A stretch of DNA of 64,000 nucleotides from Vanessa cardui (Eukaryota; Arthropoda; Insecta; Lepidoptera; Nymphalidae). Below, one piece after another: positions 23,901 to 35,955 of the stretch. The position numbers and the translations under genes are program-made. Location of the stretch: NCBI RefSeq assembly GCF_905220365.1, contig NC_061126.1, positions 5,022,001-5,086,000 on the forward strand, given 5' to 3'. Each line of letters starts with the position of its first letter. Positions within the stretch are counted from its first letter, which is position 1. The notes under the pieces were generated by a model. It ran no database searches, was not told where the DNA came from, and was given only the letters and a program-made list of their open reading frames with translations.

Positions 23901-25990
23901 TAGCATATTTGTTTTTTTATAAGAATATATGATCAGTGGATGGTACCGACATGAACGAGTTATATATATTTAAGTAATTTATTCTTGTATTACAATAATA
24001 AATAGAATGTATCAGTGGGAGATGAGTCCCGTATGAACGTTTACGACATTTTTATTTACCCGTATAATACTTGTACTATAATACTTAATTAACATTAATT
24101 ACTTTTAAATCACTTTTATTTATAATACTAGCAAAAGGAAGTTGTAATTCATTAGTTACTTTGCTGTCACGAATTACGGGATGACCGAATTTGGATCAGA
24201 ACGGATGTCCGTGTTGACATTATCAGAATTGATGGTCGATGGTCGACTAAGTCATTGCCCGTTACAAATTTAGCATATCTGATAGTATTAAAATTAAATA
24301 TTTAACGCTATGTTATATAGCTAAAGGTAAAATAATAAGCATTCTCTATGCGTACCTTTTGAAATGAACCTATGTTTTAAATTTCAACTTTCTAGAATTT
24401 TGATTATGTCTTACTAATCAGGTCAAACGATTTTATATGTATAGATCAACGATCGTTGTATAACAGTCACTTTGATTATATTAACGATGCCTAAGTATAC
24501 TTATACATGTCAAGAGTTAAAATCAACTTACCTATTCGAAATGCTGTTTACGTTATTGGATCTTGTGGTTTGTAAGATTTTTTGCGCGTTTTTATGTATT
24601 TTTTTGCTAATTCAATACTGTTATTTGCTCATCGAATAACAAATTTTAAACATTTTTTAAGTAAATTTATTAATACTTGTTTGTGTCTATCATGAGATTT
24701 ATATTTTTAATCTGCATTTAAAAATGACGAAACATCTCGTCTTACAATCTTTTAGCTTAAAGTCACAAACTATTGATAACTATTAAAACAATGTATATAT
24801 AGAAATATCCATAACTATTTTTCTACAAGCTTAAATGGATTTTCCGGTATTCTATTTCACCTAGCAACACCAGTCGATTGGAAATGTCACGAAATACATT
24901 AACAGAGGCCGAGATCCTGTTATGCTAATGACTGAGGCACGCCAATAATTATTATTTAGATGCGTTCAAATTAATAGCACATGTCACGATTATGCTTACT
25001 TTTTTTATTTTATTTTTTGTCAATGATAGCACCGTTATACAGTGTAAGTGTACCTGATTTTGAATTATAAATGTTGCTAGTTGAAAAAAAAGTGATTGTA
25101 TATTTAAATAATCATAAATTATTTTATCTAATATTATTTGGAAAACGGTTTAAACGGTTAAAGATTGTACATATATATTAAATGTATGTACAATTTTAGA
25201 ATTAAGTTATTAATATTTGTTTGACATGTAGACCTTCGCTCCTATGTTACAAATTATTAAAAATATATATTATGAAAATTCCAGTATATTTAATTTAGTT
25301 GTTGCATTTTAAAATGTCAATGTCAATATTGGTAGCACATACGGATCTTGTTTAAGAGTGCAATACAATTATATATTTTTTGTTATAGATTATTACATCA
25401 ACTGTTCTGATTTTGCAAGTATAAAATTTAATTTTAGAGCTAATATAAGAATCAGATAGCAGACAAATGAAGGCATCATTTGCCTGCTAAATTGTGCTAA
25501 AGTATTGCTTATACATACTATTTAATACATCGTACAAAACGCTCTAGTCTATCTGTCCTTTCAAACAGAACAGGCTGAATTAATAAACACTATTACTATA
25601 TTAATTTATTCTAATGTCTTAAATATACAAATTTGAGTTATATATAAATTATATACTGTCTAATCTTTTCCGTAACGTTAGTTATTGTAACTGTTATAAT
25701 ATTTGGGTAACGTTGGCTTGAAATATAATAAAGTACAAAATACTACTACGAAAAAGAAAAACTAAGAATAAAAAACTAGTTTCGAAAATATACATTTGAA
25801 TGTTCACACATCAGAGTTCTTGGACGAATTTAGCGAAAACAACAAAGTTTACCTCATTAGCATGATAATAAAGGGCGGAGTTAAAATTCGATGATTCATG
25901 CAGGATATCAAATTTCGCGTCGATAGATTCGTAAAATGACGATTGTTTGAATAAACTGTTAAATCTTAAATTATATTTCTTATCGACATT
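20953..25990. other. Unique AT-rich intronic stretch
   Basis: An AT-only minisatellite-like patch lies at about 23350-23450, with repeated tattatttagta units. GC-richer unique patches are at 21840-22010 and 22320-22470. No gene or RNA gene recognised. Confidence 0.4.
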
Positions 25991-26003
25991 CTTAAATAGA
26001 CTA

Positions 26004-26321
26004 AGTAAAAAACGTAAAGTAAAGTAACAGCCCGTAAATTTCCTAGGCCTCCTCTTCCATTAAGGAGAGGGTTTGGAACATATTCCACAACTCTGTTCCA
26101 ATGCGGGTTGGTGGAGGGCACATGTGGCAGAATTTCGATGAAATTAGACACATGCGGTTTTCCTCACGATGTTTTCCTTCACCGCCGAGCACGAGATGAA
26201 TTATAAACACAAATTAAGCACATACATTAGTAGTGCTTGCCTAGGTTTGAACCCGCAATCATCGGTTAAGATGCACGCGTTCTAACCACTGGGCCATCTC
26301 AGCTCTTTTAATCATAATCTA
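26004..26321 (-). mobile_element. tRNA-derived SINE (Metulj-like), CTTTA-tail subfamily
   Basis: A 12-bp target-site duplication ttaaatagacta flanks it at 25992-26003 and 26322-26333. Head (A and B boxes, about 26235-26305 on minus), body and a 'gtaaagtaaagtaac' tail are present. It lacks about 12 bp of the 'cccactgctgg' motif near the 3' end. About 20 extra bases lie between the head and the duplication. Confidence 0.85.
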
Positions 26322-26359
26322 TTAAATAGACTACAAAAAAATAATTAGTTTACACTTTC

Positions 26360-26412
26360 ATTACACACACGTAAACACACACACACACGCACACACACAC
26401 ACACAAACACAA
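26360..26412. repeat. (AC)n microsatellite
   Basis: An interrupted run of about 50 bp of alternating A and C, 30 bp after a SINE. Confidence 0.9.
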
Positions 26413-27837
26413 CACATTTATATTTACCAATGTTGCCATGATAGAATTATAATTTTTATATCCATTACATTTGAATCGGCTTATGTATACTTCAAACATC
26501 AAAATATTAGGTTAAAGGTAAATCTACCCACTCATCTAACAATAGAAATGACGGATGCTTTTTTATCCGACTACTTACAATAACTAGAATAGAAACCCAT
26601 TATATCAAAATAGAGCTGAACATATCATATTACTTTTATATTATTTATTTAATTACTCATCTCGCTTCAATCAAGCCTCGATTGACGTTTATGGGCTAAC
26701 AATTAACGCTGATACTAGTTTGGAACGTGACTCTACAGACGAGAAGGTATTTTATTTATTCAGCTATGTGGGTATATGCTATTTGAACTGCCTCGGACCA
26801 AAGGGGTCACTGTTGGGTTTTTCCGTTAAGTAATTCTCAGTAGGAGAATGGACTTCAAAAATCTTCTAAATCGTAATGTTCTTACGAATATTATCAGCGT
26901 AAGAGCCTAAATCATAGTTCAAAGATTAGCGTAGGTAACATTGGTAACAATAGCATGTGTTAAGCGATCCTGTGTCGCGCGCTATAAAGACGGAAAGGGT
27001 ACCGCTGGTTTTTTAGTAGGTATTATTTGTCTACCAGCACATTTGACGTCCTGGGCAGTCCTACATAATCTCCCCCCCCCTTTCACGTGGGGAAAGGCCA
27101 AGCTCGTTTTTCCATTTTATACAAACTTTTGTCTTAATAGCAAATATATAGATAACAGAACGACACCTATTCCAAATGCTATGATTTTAAACTAACGCGT
27201 AAAGTGTAGTCTGACTGATCACTCGCTGATCATTCGCATCCGTCACGTCGGCACCGTCAGTTCTATGTCCGGCCAGTTAACTAGTTTATTACTTATTCTA
27301 GAAACGTAGTACATCTTTTGTTATACAAAAGTAAATCATAAATTATAAATATAGAATTGATTTTCATTTGACCCGTCGTTTTAGCTGGTCGCTTGTATAC
27401 ATACTTGTTATTTTGCCGTTTATTTTAATATCACCATTATGATATTCGTTTCAAAATTATTTATTTTATCTAAATAAAGACGGCTAGACTATTTCTAAAA
27501 ATCAAAATGGAAGTAATTCATTAAGGGGGGGTGGACTGTATTTGGGCTGTTATTTGAATAATTTGTTTGTCATTTTCTCAGTTTTATATCGATCTAATAA
27601 ACTGGGCAGGCGTTGTCCCGTCTGTGTGTCGTATACAAATATTAATAGAGGTCGGTTGAATCGTTTATATACCGTTCATACCGAGCTATCTATTGTTGAG
27701 TTCCAATAAAGTGGATACTATTAAAACCTCAGTGTACAAATATCTTTTTAACTTTCAAGGTGATCACTAAAACGGTTTCGAAGTCTATTCATCTCAAACA
27801 AATACACCTACATATATATTTTTTAATATTTATGAGA
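26413..27837. other. Intronic stretch without a recognised element
   Basis: Unique AT-rich sequence with a C10 run at about 27073 and a GC-richer patch at 27190-27290. No gene seen. Confidence 0.4.
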
Positions 27838-28350
27838 CTAGAACTCCCCTGCGGCTTCGCTCCTGTTTTAGGGTATTGGTTGTCATGTGTTGGGCAAAAT
27901 AGTAGCCTATTTCCTTTCTTGGAGTTTAAGTTTGCTTCATACCAAATTTCATCAAATTCGGTTCATTGGTTTGACTGTGAAAGAACAATAGACAGACAGA
28001 ATTACGTTAAAATAAAGTAAAGTAACAGCCTGTAAATTTCCCACTGCTGAGATAAGGCCTCTTCTTCAATTAAGGAGAGGGTTTGGAACGTATTCCACCA
28101 CGCTGTTCCAATGCCGGTTGGTGGAATGCACATGTGGCAGAATTTCGATGAAATTAGACACATGCAGGTTTCCTCACGATGTTTTCCTTCACCGCCGAGC
28201 ACGAGATGAATTATAAACACAATTAAGCACATACATATATATAGTGGTGCTTGCCTGGGTTTGAACCCGCAATCAACGGTTAATATGCACGCGGTCTAGC
28301 CACTGGGCCATCTCAGCTTACATTAACATTTATAATATTAATATAGACAT
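27838..28350 (+). mobile_element. Interspersed repeat, family C, copy 1, split by a SINE
   Basis: The left part 27838-28010 has the family blocks ggttgtcatgtgttgggcaa, tttcatcaaattcggttca and gacagacagaattac. The right part from 28318 (ttacattaacatttataata) continues the 3' end seen at 49941-49965 and 62555-62577. The SINE at 28011-28317 interrupts it. The family is non-coding; copies also lie at 49780, 62390 and, on the minus strand, 62868. Confidence 0.65.
28011..28317 (-). mobile_element. tRNA-derived SINE (Metulj-like) nested in a family C repeat
   Basis: Full-length minus-strand copy with a 'aaagtaaagtaac' tail. An imperfect 9-bp target-site duplication (ttacgttaa at 28002-28010, ttacattaa at 28318-28326) lies within the family C 3' end. 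The insertion is younger than that repeat. Confidence 0.85.
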
Positions 28351-31284
28351 ATCGAAAATCAACAACAGTTTATGTAATGTCCATCAACGAAATACAAAAC
28401 AATCTCTATTAATGTTATATTACGCGGTTTGATGAAAAAGATAAGCATTGTCATTTCAGCTCATACGTTTGGAGGTACATTCGACCTTGATAGCATACAA
28501 AATACTGTTGGAATCGTGACAAGTGGATGAAAGCTTCTTTGATAAGTTATCGGGGCGATAGGAAACGCGCCAGCGAATGTCTCTGGCATAATTAATATCA
28601 GATACACCTTATATGACGATTAGATTATTTAAAAATAAACATTATATATGCGTGATTCTGGAATTGTTGATTTTATCCATCTATTCTTTCCTTCATATTA
28701 AAATTATTTCATGATTTATTTTTTAATAAAGTCAATTTCCTTTTAAACTGCATTTAATGTAAGACTTAATTATACCACTTTTAACATTGTAACTTGATTT
28801 ATTACAAGTACTTAGTTGCAATTAAAATTGTATTACTTCAATGTTTTATTAAACCCGTTTTTATATATTTTTTCTTACGTTAATAAAACATTTTACAGAC
28901 TTTATGTCAATTGAAAGATGACTATTACAAATACTGTTTAATTATATAGTTTAGGGCAATGATATTCTAATAAACATATGTTATATCCATACTAAACAAC
29001 AGAAAAAAGTGTGCCGCGCCCGGGACCGTTTTTACATTTCGTTACAAATATAAGGATAGCTTGAGAAAAACAAAAAGTAAAGTAAGGGATAACTAGATGT
29101 TTTAATTACGCAAAACGTATTACTACGTAATTATGATGTATTATGACGTATTACTACGTAAAACGACTAAAGGCAAACGTCCCAATTAGGACGTTTTCTA
29201 ATCTTCACTTTTTATGCGTTAATAATATATCTGTTTACTAAAACATCATTGCTTTATGTCAATTGAAAGATGACTTTTACAAATAATGTTTAATTATATA
29301 GTTTCGGGATGCATTTGTTAAATAATAATGTATAAATTTTAATATAGATCCTCAGCTAACTATCACGTCATAATACCGTAATTTGTGTCCAAAAAAATGG
29401 CAGATAGTTTGAATGGAGTAACTCTCCCACCTGTTGCAACATTCCTCGTGTACCGTTACCCGTTCAAACCGCCGGCTCGTTCATTTGTTACTTTTGAATT
29501 CGTTTCACACAACACAGAATTATACCGGCCCAAAGTTTAATTGGTATTAAAAATTTATTTAGTACATTCAGATCAAATTTTATTAATAATATAAATATTC
29601 TGGAATCATCGAATGTTTATTATTAGCATCAGTTATAAATAGCCTGTAAAATATTATGCTATGAATGAAATACTAATTAAGCAAGACACAAATCAGTAGT
29701 GAAATTATAGTGGTATTTTTTTATTTTAGGACGACTGTCGTTTCATGTTAAATGGTCTTCGCCTATTGTATTTTAAAAAAAAAAACTTTATTGTAAAGTT
29801 CACTTCAATACAATTTCATTAGATTTGAAATTGGAAAAAACAGATTCTCCTGATAGCGCTCACCGCTTTCTTTTCTCGGTCTGTATAAATCCCTTTAAGT
29901 TCATTTGATCATGTTAGTTAAAAATCCATTTTTAAAAACAGCTCTTAGAAATATTTCGTGTCTATGCTGCTTAATTTTGAGGAGTTCCTCCGTCTTATGG
30001 CAACACTGGATAAATGACAAATGGAAGTATTTCTAACCCAATAGCATTTCGCATTAAGTCACCTAAACATTGTAATTTAAATAGAAGCTTGTAAAATTAA
30101 GAACGTTCTACAAAAATAACAGTTTTTTTATTTCGAAATACTGTATTAAAATTAAGCTTTATTGTTATTTATAAGGATTCAGTAAAGTTGAGTGCTGGTT
30201 TCAAATTATAATGGAATATTACTCGAAAGGCGCGGCTTGGCGTTATGTAAAGCGTAATGTCAAAATTGGTAAAATATCATGTAATGTATATTTATACAGT
30301 TCGGAGTTTTACTGTAATAACATTTGAATATACAATCGGGTTGAATTCACATAACTTTTCATATTGTTTGTAAAGTCTCGTCATCAATCACGAGCTCGTA
30401 AAGGTTGATGATGGCTTGTAATGGATGACTGCAATATCGTGAAGGCACGAAAGTTTAGGTCATCGCATCTCCTTTTCTCTTTCACCGGTCCCATTATTTT
30501 CATCTCTGTCGTATCGCATGACAAAACATTCACAGAGATACAGTGTTTTGTACGAAAATTTTACTATATTGTAAACGCTGTTTAGCTTTCTCTAACATTA
30601 ACAATCACACGTGAACAGAGTATGCACTGCAATTATACCAAACCTCCACATAAGTGATGAGTGAGTGAATGAAATGAATAATTTGTAAGGCCGCATTTTA
30701 TTTTTATATTGGACCAAAAATATTAGCTTTTATATCGTCTTCTGGAGAGTTGTTTCCACTAAAAACATATATCAATGTTTTGACTTATAATATTTTTTTT
30801 GAATGGAAGTGTTTTCCTTGCAGCGGTAATTCTCTCAGTATCTTCATTTATAAATATTTTGTTTAGGGATCATAAAGTAAAACTATACGTTCTTTTGAAT
30901 GGTAAATCAAGAAGTAAAGAAATATATGAATCAGATTAGGCTCACTCAATTTAAAAAAACAACCTCTAAGCAACGTTTATGAGTCCTTCATTGTTTTAAA
31001 ACCGTACACTTCCTAGATACTGATTCCGTTATTAAATTCTCTTCTTTACCAAAAACTTTTCAGACTTGACTCGCAAAGTTTCTTTTTTTTATTCGAATTC
31101 GTTTTTTTGGGATTTTTCGTATATCGTGAAGCTTATTTATGTTGCGTTGTTTTGCATCTATAAATAAATTTCCTTTGGCAACATTTCAATAACTGCATCT
31201 AAAGGACGCTTCATTTTATAATAATCACTGGCTTTTCATGGTCGTAACCGATACGAGTACGGGTCTTTGTTTGTATGTAAATAG
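28351..31284. other. Intronic stretch with a local duplication and a small open frame
   Basis: It contains the 52-bp direct repeats at 28901-28952 and 29253-29304. Between them is a small duplicated motif, gtattactacgta, at about 29117-29156. An ATG-initiated 47-codon frame lies at 29397-29540. The rest is unique and AT-rich. Confidence 0.45.
28901..29304. repeat. 52-bp direct repeat pair, 352 bp apart
   Basis: tttatgtcaattgaaagatg... at 28901-28952 recurs at 29253-29304 with two mismatches. Weaker similarity extends about 20 bp to the left. The 300 bp between contain a hairpin (aaacgtcccaattaggacgt). Confidence 0.8.
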
Positions 31285-31631
31285 TACCGTCACCGTTGAT
31301 CTATTGGCTATCCCGAGGTGTCGCGTTTAGATTCCGAGTCGAAGGGAGTTGGCCGTCTTTTAATCAGTATGCACATAAAGCCGCTGGTGCTTCAGTTGTT
31401 CTTTCTGATCAAGACACCGTGCTGTGCTATCTAGTTTTTTTATTTTTTATTTTATTTACTACATCCACAGGCTCGCAGATGTCCGTGCCTTTTTTCACAT
31501 TTTATATTAAACATATTGGCGTTTTATATTTTATACTAAACATCAGCAGATCTTCGCTGGAAATCAATCTTGTCGTCTTCTTGGGAGACGTGGCCCACAC
31601 AGACATTTCTTTTTTGTTTGTTTTTTTTTAG
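31285..31631 (+). repeat. Possible degenerate tRNA-headed SINE with open frame
   Basis: The start has an A-box-like stretch (ttgatctattggctatccc) and a weak B-box-like stretch (gtttagattccgagtcg) at tRNA-like spacing. An open frame of 111 codons runs 31296-31631, but its latter half is low-complexity T-rich sequence and matches nothing I know. I favour an old retroposon over a gene. Confidence 0.3.
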
Positions 31632-31709
31632 TATTTTAAAATAATATATACATAATCTATATAATAAAAATATGTAGCAGTATATGTGTAATTCGTATTA
31701 CTACAATCC

Positions 31710-31880
31710 AGCGGGTCCTGGTCCGCGCTTGATCAGAGAGAGCACGGCCTCGGCGACTCTGTCGCGTTAGAATACTATCGAGTTAGAATCGAAAGAACAT
31801 ATAGTGCATTTGTGCCTGCGCATATATTTTTGCGCTATAGTATATGCAGTAATTGTTTCTTCAGTAGCAATTGGCTATAG
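31710..31880 (+). repeat. Interspersed repeat fragment
   Basis: The blocks 'gtgcatttgtgcctgcgcat' and 'agagagcacggcctcggcga' resemble a common lepidopteran repeat that has 'gtgcacctgtgtttgcgcac'. Recognition is from memory only. Confidence 0.35.
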
Positions 31881-32144
31881 CATTCAAAAACTCAGTGTCA
31901 CTCGATCCTTCACGCATAACTGGTGTTAATACTGTTATAGTATATAAAGATGAATCAGCACTATCAGTATCTAATATGTAGGTAAACAGTATATTGATTA
32001 AACCCATCAGGCTAATGATGCAGAACAGAACGTGGATGGAATTCCCCAGTTTTGACTTAAATTGTATTTTCCTGTACCTTAAACCACGAACTGGGTTGTT
32101 CCTCGAAAATCATATCTCAAGACGTGACTGTGTCATCGAGTTAT

Positions 32145-32516
32145 ATTTTTACCCGACTGCCAAAGAAGGAGGGTAATGTTTTTCGAGTGTATGTAAGTAT
32201 GTATGTATGTCTTTTCCTTTGTGACCTCCTGTAGCCTAAACGGCTTGATGGATTTTGATGTATGAGGTATCGTTAGATTTGTCTTGATTACGGGAGTGTC
32301 ATAGGATACATTTTATCCTAAAAGTCCCACGGGATAAAGACATAATAATATTTTTTCTAAATTTCCCTTTAAAAAAATATGTATGCGGTATCATTAGATT
32401 CATTTCAATCACGGGAGTAATTAATATAGGATACGTTTTTTCTCAAAATTCCCACGGGAACATGTTAATTCTGCGTCAACGCAAAGCAACTCATGCGTTA
32501 GCAAGCAAAAAGATAG
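32145..32516 (+). repeat. Element flank with two related ~80-bp units
   Basis: It begins at tttttacccgactgccaaag with a GTAT-rich run (32190-32210). Two related units follow at about 32258-32339 and 32379-32461; both have ggtatcRttagatt, gattacgggag-like, taggatac and cccacggga motifs in order. It leads directly into the helicase remnant. I take it as the non-coding part of the same or a nested mobile element. Confidence 0.5.
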
Positions 32517-32984
32517 GGCGTATATAATGGTCTGGTGAACGGTGCTATGGGTATCATAAGAAGAATTGAGTGGCCTTCTCTTCGCAGAGAGCAGTTAGAA
32601 CCAGGTGAGTTACCGCAGGCAGTATTCGTAGAGTTCGACGATCGTTCTGTTAAGGGCAATGAATTGGGTGTGGGGGTTCGCATAGAGCCCTCCACTGTAG
32701 ACTTTGATGCGCTTCGCGGACAAGGGAAGATTGAACGTCGGATGCTGCCTTTGATACTTTGTTGGGCTGTAACGGTACACAAACTGCAAGGTACCACCTT
32801 GGATCGGGCTGTCGTGGACCTATCAAACGTGTTTGCAAAGGGCCAGGCTTATGTAGCCCTAAGCCGTGTTAAAACACTTGCTGGGTTAGCAATAAAAACA
32901 CTTGACCCAAAAAAGCTGTTGGACCGGCCCCACGACGAATGTTCTTTAACTGAACTTAAACGTTTGCGGGATCTTCAGCAGTAA
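32517..32984 (+). mobile_element. Helitron remnant: C-terminus of PIF1-like helicase
   Basis: The frame is open from just after a TAG at 32514-32516 to the TAA at 32982-32984. It encodes ..NGLVNGAMGIIRRIEW.. then the helicase motif WAVTVHKLQGTTLDRAVVDL and the closing GQAYVALSRVKTL. These are the last conserved motifs (V/VI region) of the PIF1-like helicase in the Rep/Hel protein of Helitron rolling-circle transposons. About 155 of the usual well over 1000 residues remain, and no Rep domain or upstream helicase motifs are present, so it is a dead 3' piece. A cellular PIF1 gene is unlikely because there is no upstream part and mobile-element sequence adjoins it. Confidence 0.85.
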
Positions 32985-33172
32985 TGACTCACCTAATTCT
33001 TTTTCTTCTTCACTACCAACAGTCCAGATTGGCGGTAAATTTATGTTGCGGAGTAACATCACTCGTAATCTAAAGCCAAATGTCGTCGAAATAATTTAAA
33101 ATGGTACTTACATATACATAGTCTTCTACATCTACAACATTTTCGTTAAATAAAAACAGCTAAAAAGTTATA

Positions 33173-33751
33173 AATAAAAAAATTATTATTAAAAAAACAA
33201 AATACCCGACTGCACACTAAAAAAAGAGTAAAACAAGCCCCACAATAATATTGATCAATCAAATGCTAAAAACTAATTATGTAATACCGTTTAAACAATA
33301 CCTATATTAAAATACACTACAATATGTGTTCGTAATCGATAGTTAAATAAACAGAAACTTATTTTGAATACAAATTTACTGAATATAATTTATAAATGTT
33401 GATGGAAAGCATCGCAGGCGGGGACCACCTTGACCGCCACCAACGAAAATTCTGCTAAATGGTGCACAACCGAAATGACTATAAATAAGCCTCTGTTGGT
33501 CCCCGCCTGCGATGCTTTCCATCAACATTTATAAATTATATTCAGGTAATTTGTATTCAAAATAAGTTTCTGTTTATTTAACTATCGATTACGAACACAT
33601 ATTGTAGTGTATTTTAATATAGGTATTGTTTAAACGGTATTACATAATTAGTTTTTAGCATTTGATTGATCAATATTATTGTGGGGCTTGTTTTACTCTT
33701 TTTTTAGTGTGCAGTCGGGTATTTTGTTTTTTTAATAATAATTTTTTTATT
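33173..33751. repeat. 579-bp foldback: two 255-bp inverted arms, 69-base loop
   Basis: The left arm 33173-33427 and right arm 33497-33751 are reverse complements. I find about two mismatches (in the ttactgaat versus attacctgaat segment) and no indel. The arms contain aatacccgactgcacactaa, and acccgactgc also occurs at 32151 in the flank of the Helitron remnant. The loop (33428-33496) is unrelated sequence. The arms are non-coding and AT-rich, with a GC-richer inner end (gcatcgcaggcggggacca). The near identity means it is very young, under correction, or an assembly artefact. Confidence 0.9.
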
Positions 33752-35619
33752 ATTCAGTTACAAGATTTTTGTTTGTTTGTAATCAAAAGTTACTACTTTA
33801 TATGGTTTTTTATGTGTCATATTTAAGGGTCGCCTCTACTATAAGCATGATTTTATATGCCTGTAATTATATTTTTATGATTTAAGTTAGTACAAGATTT
33901 CAGCTTGTAGCAATCTAAACACTAGCAGTATTCCCTATAGTATAAGTAAATGTATTTGATACTTACGCCGCCATTTTTCTAATCGTAATTATTACAAGCA
34001 ATTGTAATAGCACCATTAAGATAAAGATTTTTTATAGTAAATATTTCTAAATGCTCATAGGGCTAAAAAAAATACCATTCTTATCGTTAATCGTTATATA
34101 ATGAATTTCTATACTATACTAGCATATGACGTAAGATTGCTGTGAAATTCTAAACAGTATAAATTCACTTATGATTACAATTGCAAGGAATTTCGTCAAC
34201 CGTCTCAATTTCATAAAGTATTATTGACCAATTTCAGCTAAACTTTATGTAACTGGACACATTCAGTGGCATTATAAATAACACTCGTTAAATTATATCA
34301 ATTGTAGCAACACTAGTCTGGCGTAGATGTAGAAGACCTCGCTCGTTTTGATTAGTCGAATTTTTGACACTGGCAAGGTTGTATAATTATGTCAAAAGTG
34401 ACATTAAATTAGTAATAAGTTTTTTTTAAATGCCAAAAGGTAATAATATTAATAAATTACATTAATTATATTTTGAAATTGATGCTCATTGAAAGACTCC
34501 ATAGAAGTGAAATAAATAAAAAAGTCAGTCAGTTTCTTTGCTATAATATATGTCAGTTTTCCTGCTATAAAAGTTACAAAAGAGTATGCGCAGATAGAAG
34601 TAGAGATGGCATGGACATTGAATATGACGGCGTAATTGAGCTACATGCCGTTTGCCATCACGGGCATACGAGTCGGTCTTACCCTCAACGCCTATAGATA
34701 AATATATATAAATTCAAATCAAGACATCCTAACAAACATTCCTGCAAATATATTACAAACGTGCTAACGTCTATAGATGTAATCTGAGTATGAACGTCGA
34801 ACGTATTGAAACGGCAATATAATAATTCAACTTTCTAGAGGTCATCCCGTGATAAATTAATACGCCTTAAGCGTTTAGATTTCTCGGTACGATTCAACAG
34901 AGAACAAGTCAATAACCCTATAATGGATGTGTCAACGCGTGTAACACTGTAAACAGCTCAAATTCTAAACAGGATGTGTGACTGAAGATCGAAATTTTAA
35001 TGACTATTCCATAATATTATAATTATTATTATAAAGTATAACTTTGTCATTCCTAAGGGTTTTTAAGTAGCTACTTTTTATTTTTATACAACGATCAAAC
35101 AAGCTTAGTCGCAGTACAATTTGGATGTAAAGCAAATCAATCTTTGAAATGAGAGATGTGTTTCGTAAAGAATATCATTTTAAATATAGAGCAATATGTT
35201 AAGTGGACTTTTTTTGTTTTAATTCGAATGTAAAATATCTATAATAAAACGCTTGATAAGATAAACTCTAAGTTCCGAACATAATAGTACCAATAAAAAT
35301 TATCAGCAATTAGAACTAAAACTAGCGCGTGCAAAATTAACGTTCAATTGTTTTCTCGTTTTCAACATAAAAGTTTATGGGAACGCTCACCCTGTCTGCT
35401 CCGGGGTATAAACTGATTATATTTGAAAGAAACGTTTAGTACAGTGTTAAAAAATAAATAAACACACGTTCTGGAATATTCTATAAAGGACAGTCGAGCC
35501 GTTCGACATTCTAATATAATGTTATCATTCGATTGATTTTTTTTATCTTAAATAATTGTTTTTGTCGCTGATAGCTTTCTCTCTGTTATTCTTTGTAGTG
35601 TAAGTGACGAAAAGTACTA
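33752..35619. other. Intronic stretch without a recognised element
   Basis: Unique AT-rich DNA. A slightly GC-richer patch lies at about 34590-34690 with a short open frame that I do not recognise. Confidence 0.4.
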
Positions 35620-35627
35620 CATTTAAT

Positions 35628-35947
35628 AAAGTAAAGTAAAGTAAAGTAACAGCCTGTAAATTTCCCACTGCTGGAATAAGGCTCTTCCATTAAGGAGAGG
35701 GTTTGGAACGTATTCCACCACGATGTTCCAATGCGGGTTGGTGGAATGCACATGTGGCAGAATTTCGATGAAATTAGACACATGCAGGTTTCCTCATGAT
35801 GTTTTCCTTCACTGCCGAGCACGAGATGAATTATAAACACAAATTAAGCACACATACTTATATATATAGTGGTGCTTGCCTGGATTTGAACCCGCAATCA
35901 TCGGTTAAGATGCACGCGTTCTTACCACTTGGCCATCTCAGCTCTTT
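35628..35947 (-). mobile_element. tRNA-derived SINE (Metulj-like), CTTTA-tail subfamily
   Basis: Minus-strand copy with three tail units visible (aaagtaaagtaaagtaaagt). Head boxes are at about 35870-35940. The apparent target-site duplication is catttaat at 35620-35627 and 35948-35955. The body is nearly complete, with a 6-bp deletion in the aaggcctcctc motif. Confidence 0.85.
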
Positions 35948-35955
35948 CATTTAAT

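Noticed and set aside
26360..26412. CRISPR-like spaced repeat
   Set aside because: It is a plain AC microsatellite. No regular repeat-spacer pattern exists in the window, and the genome is eukaryotic.
31296..31631. Protein gene of 111 codons
   Set aside because: The second half is T-rich low complexity and the start resembles a tRNA-headed retroposon; no domain recognised.
32498..32838. Two minus-strand frames over the Helitron remnant
   Set aside because: They are shadows of the plus-strand helicase frame, which carries clear helicase motifs.
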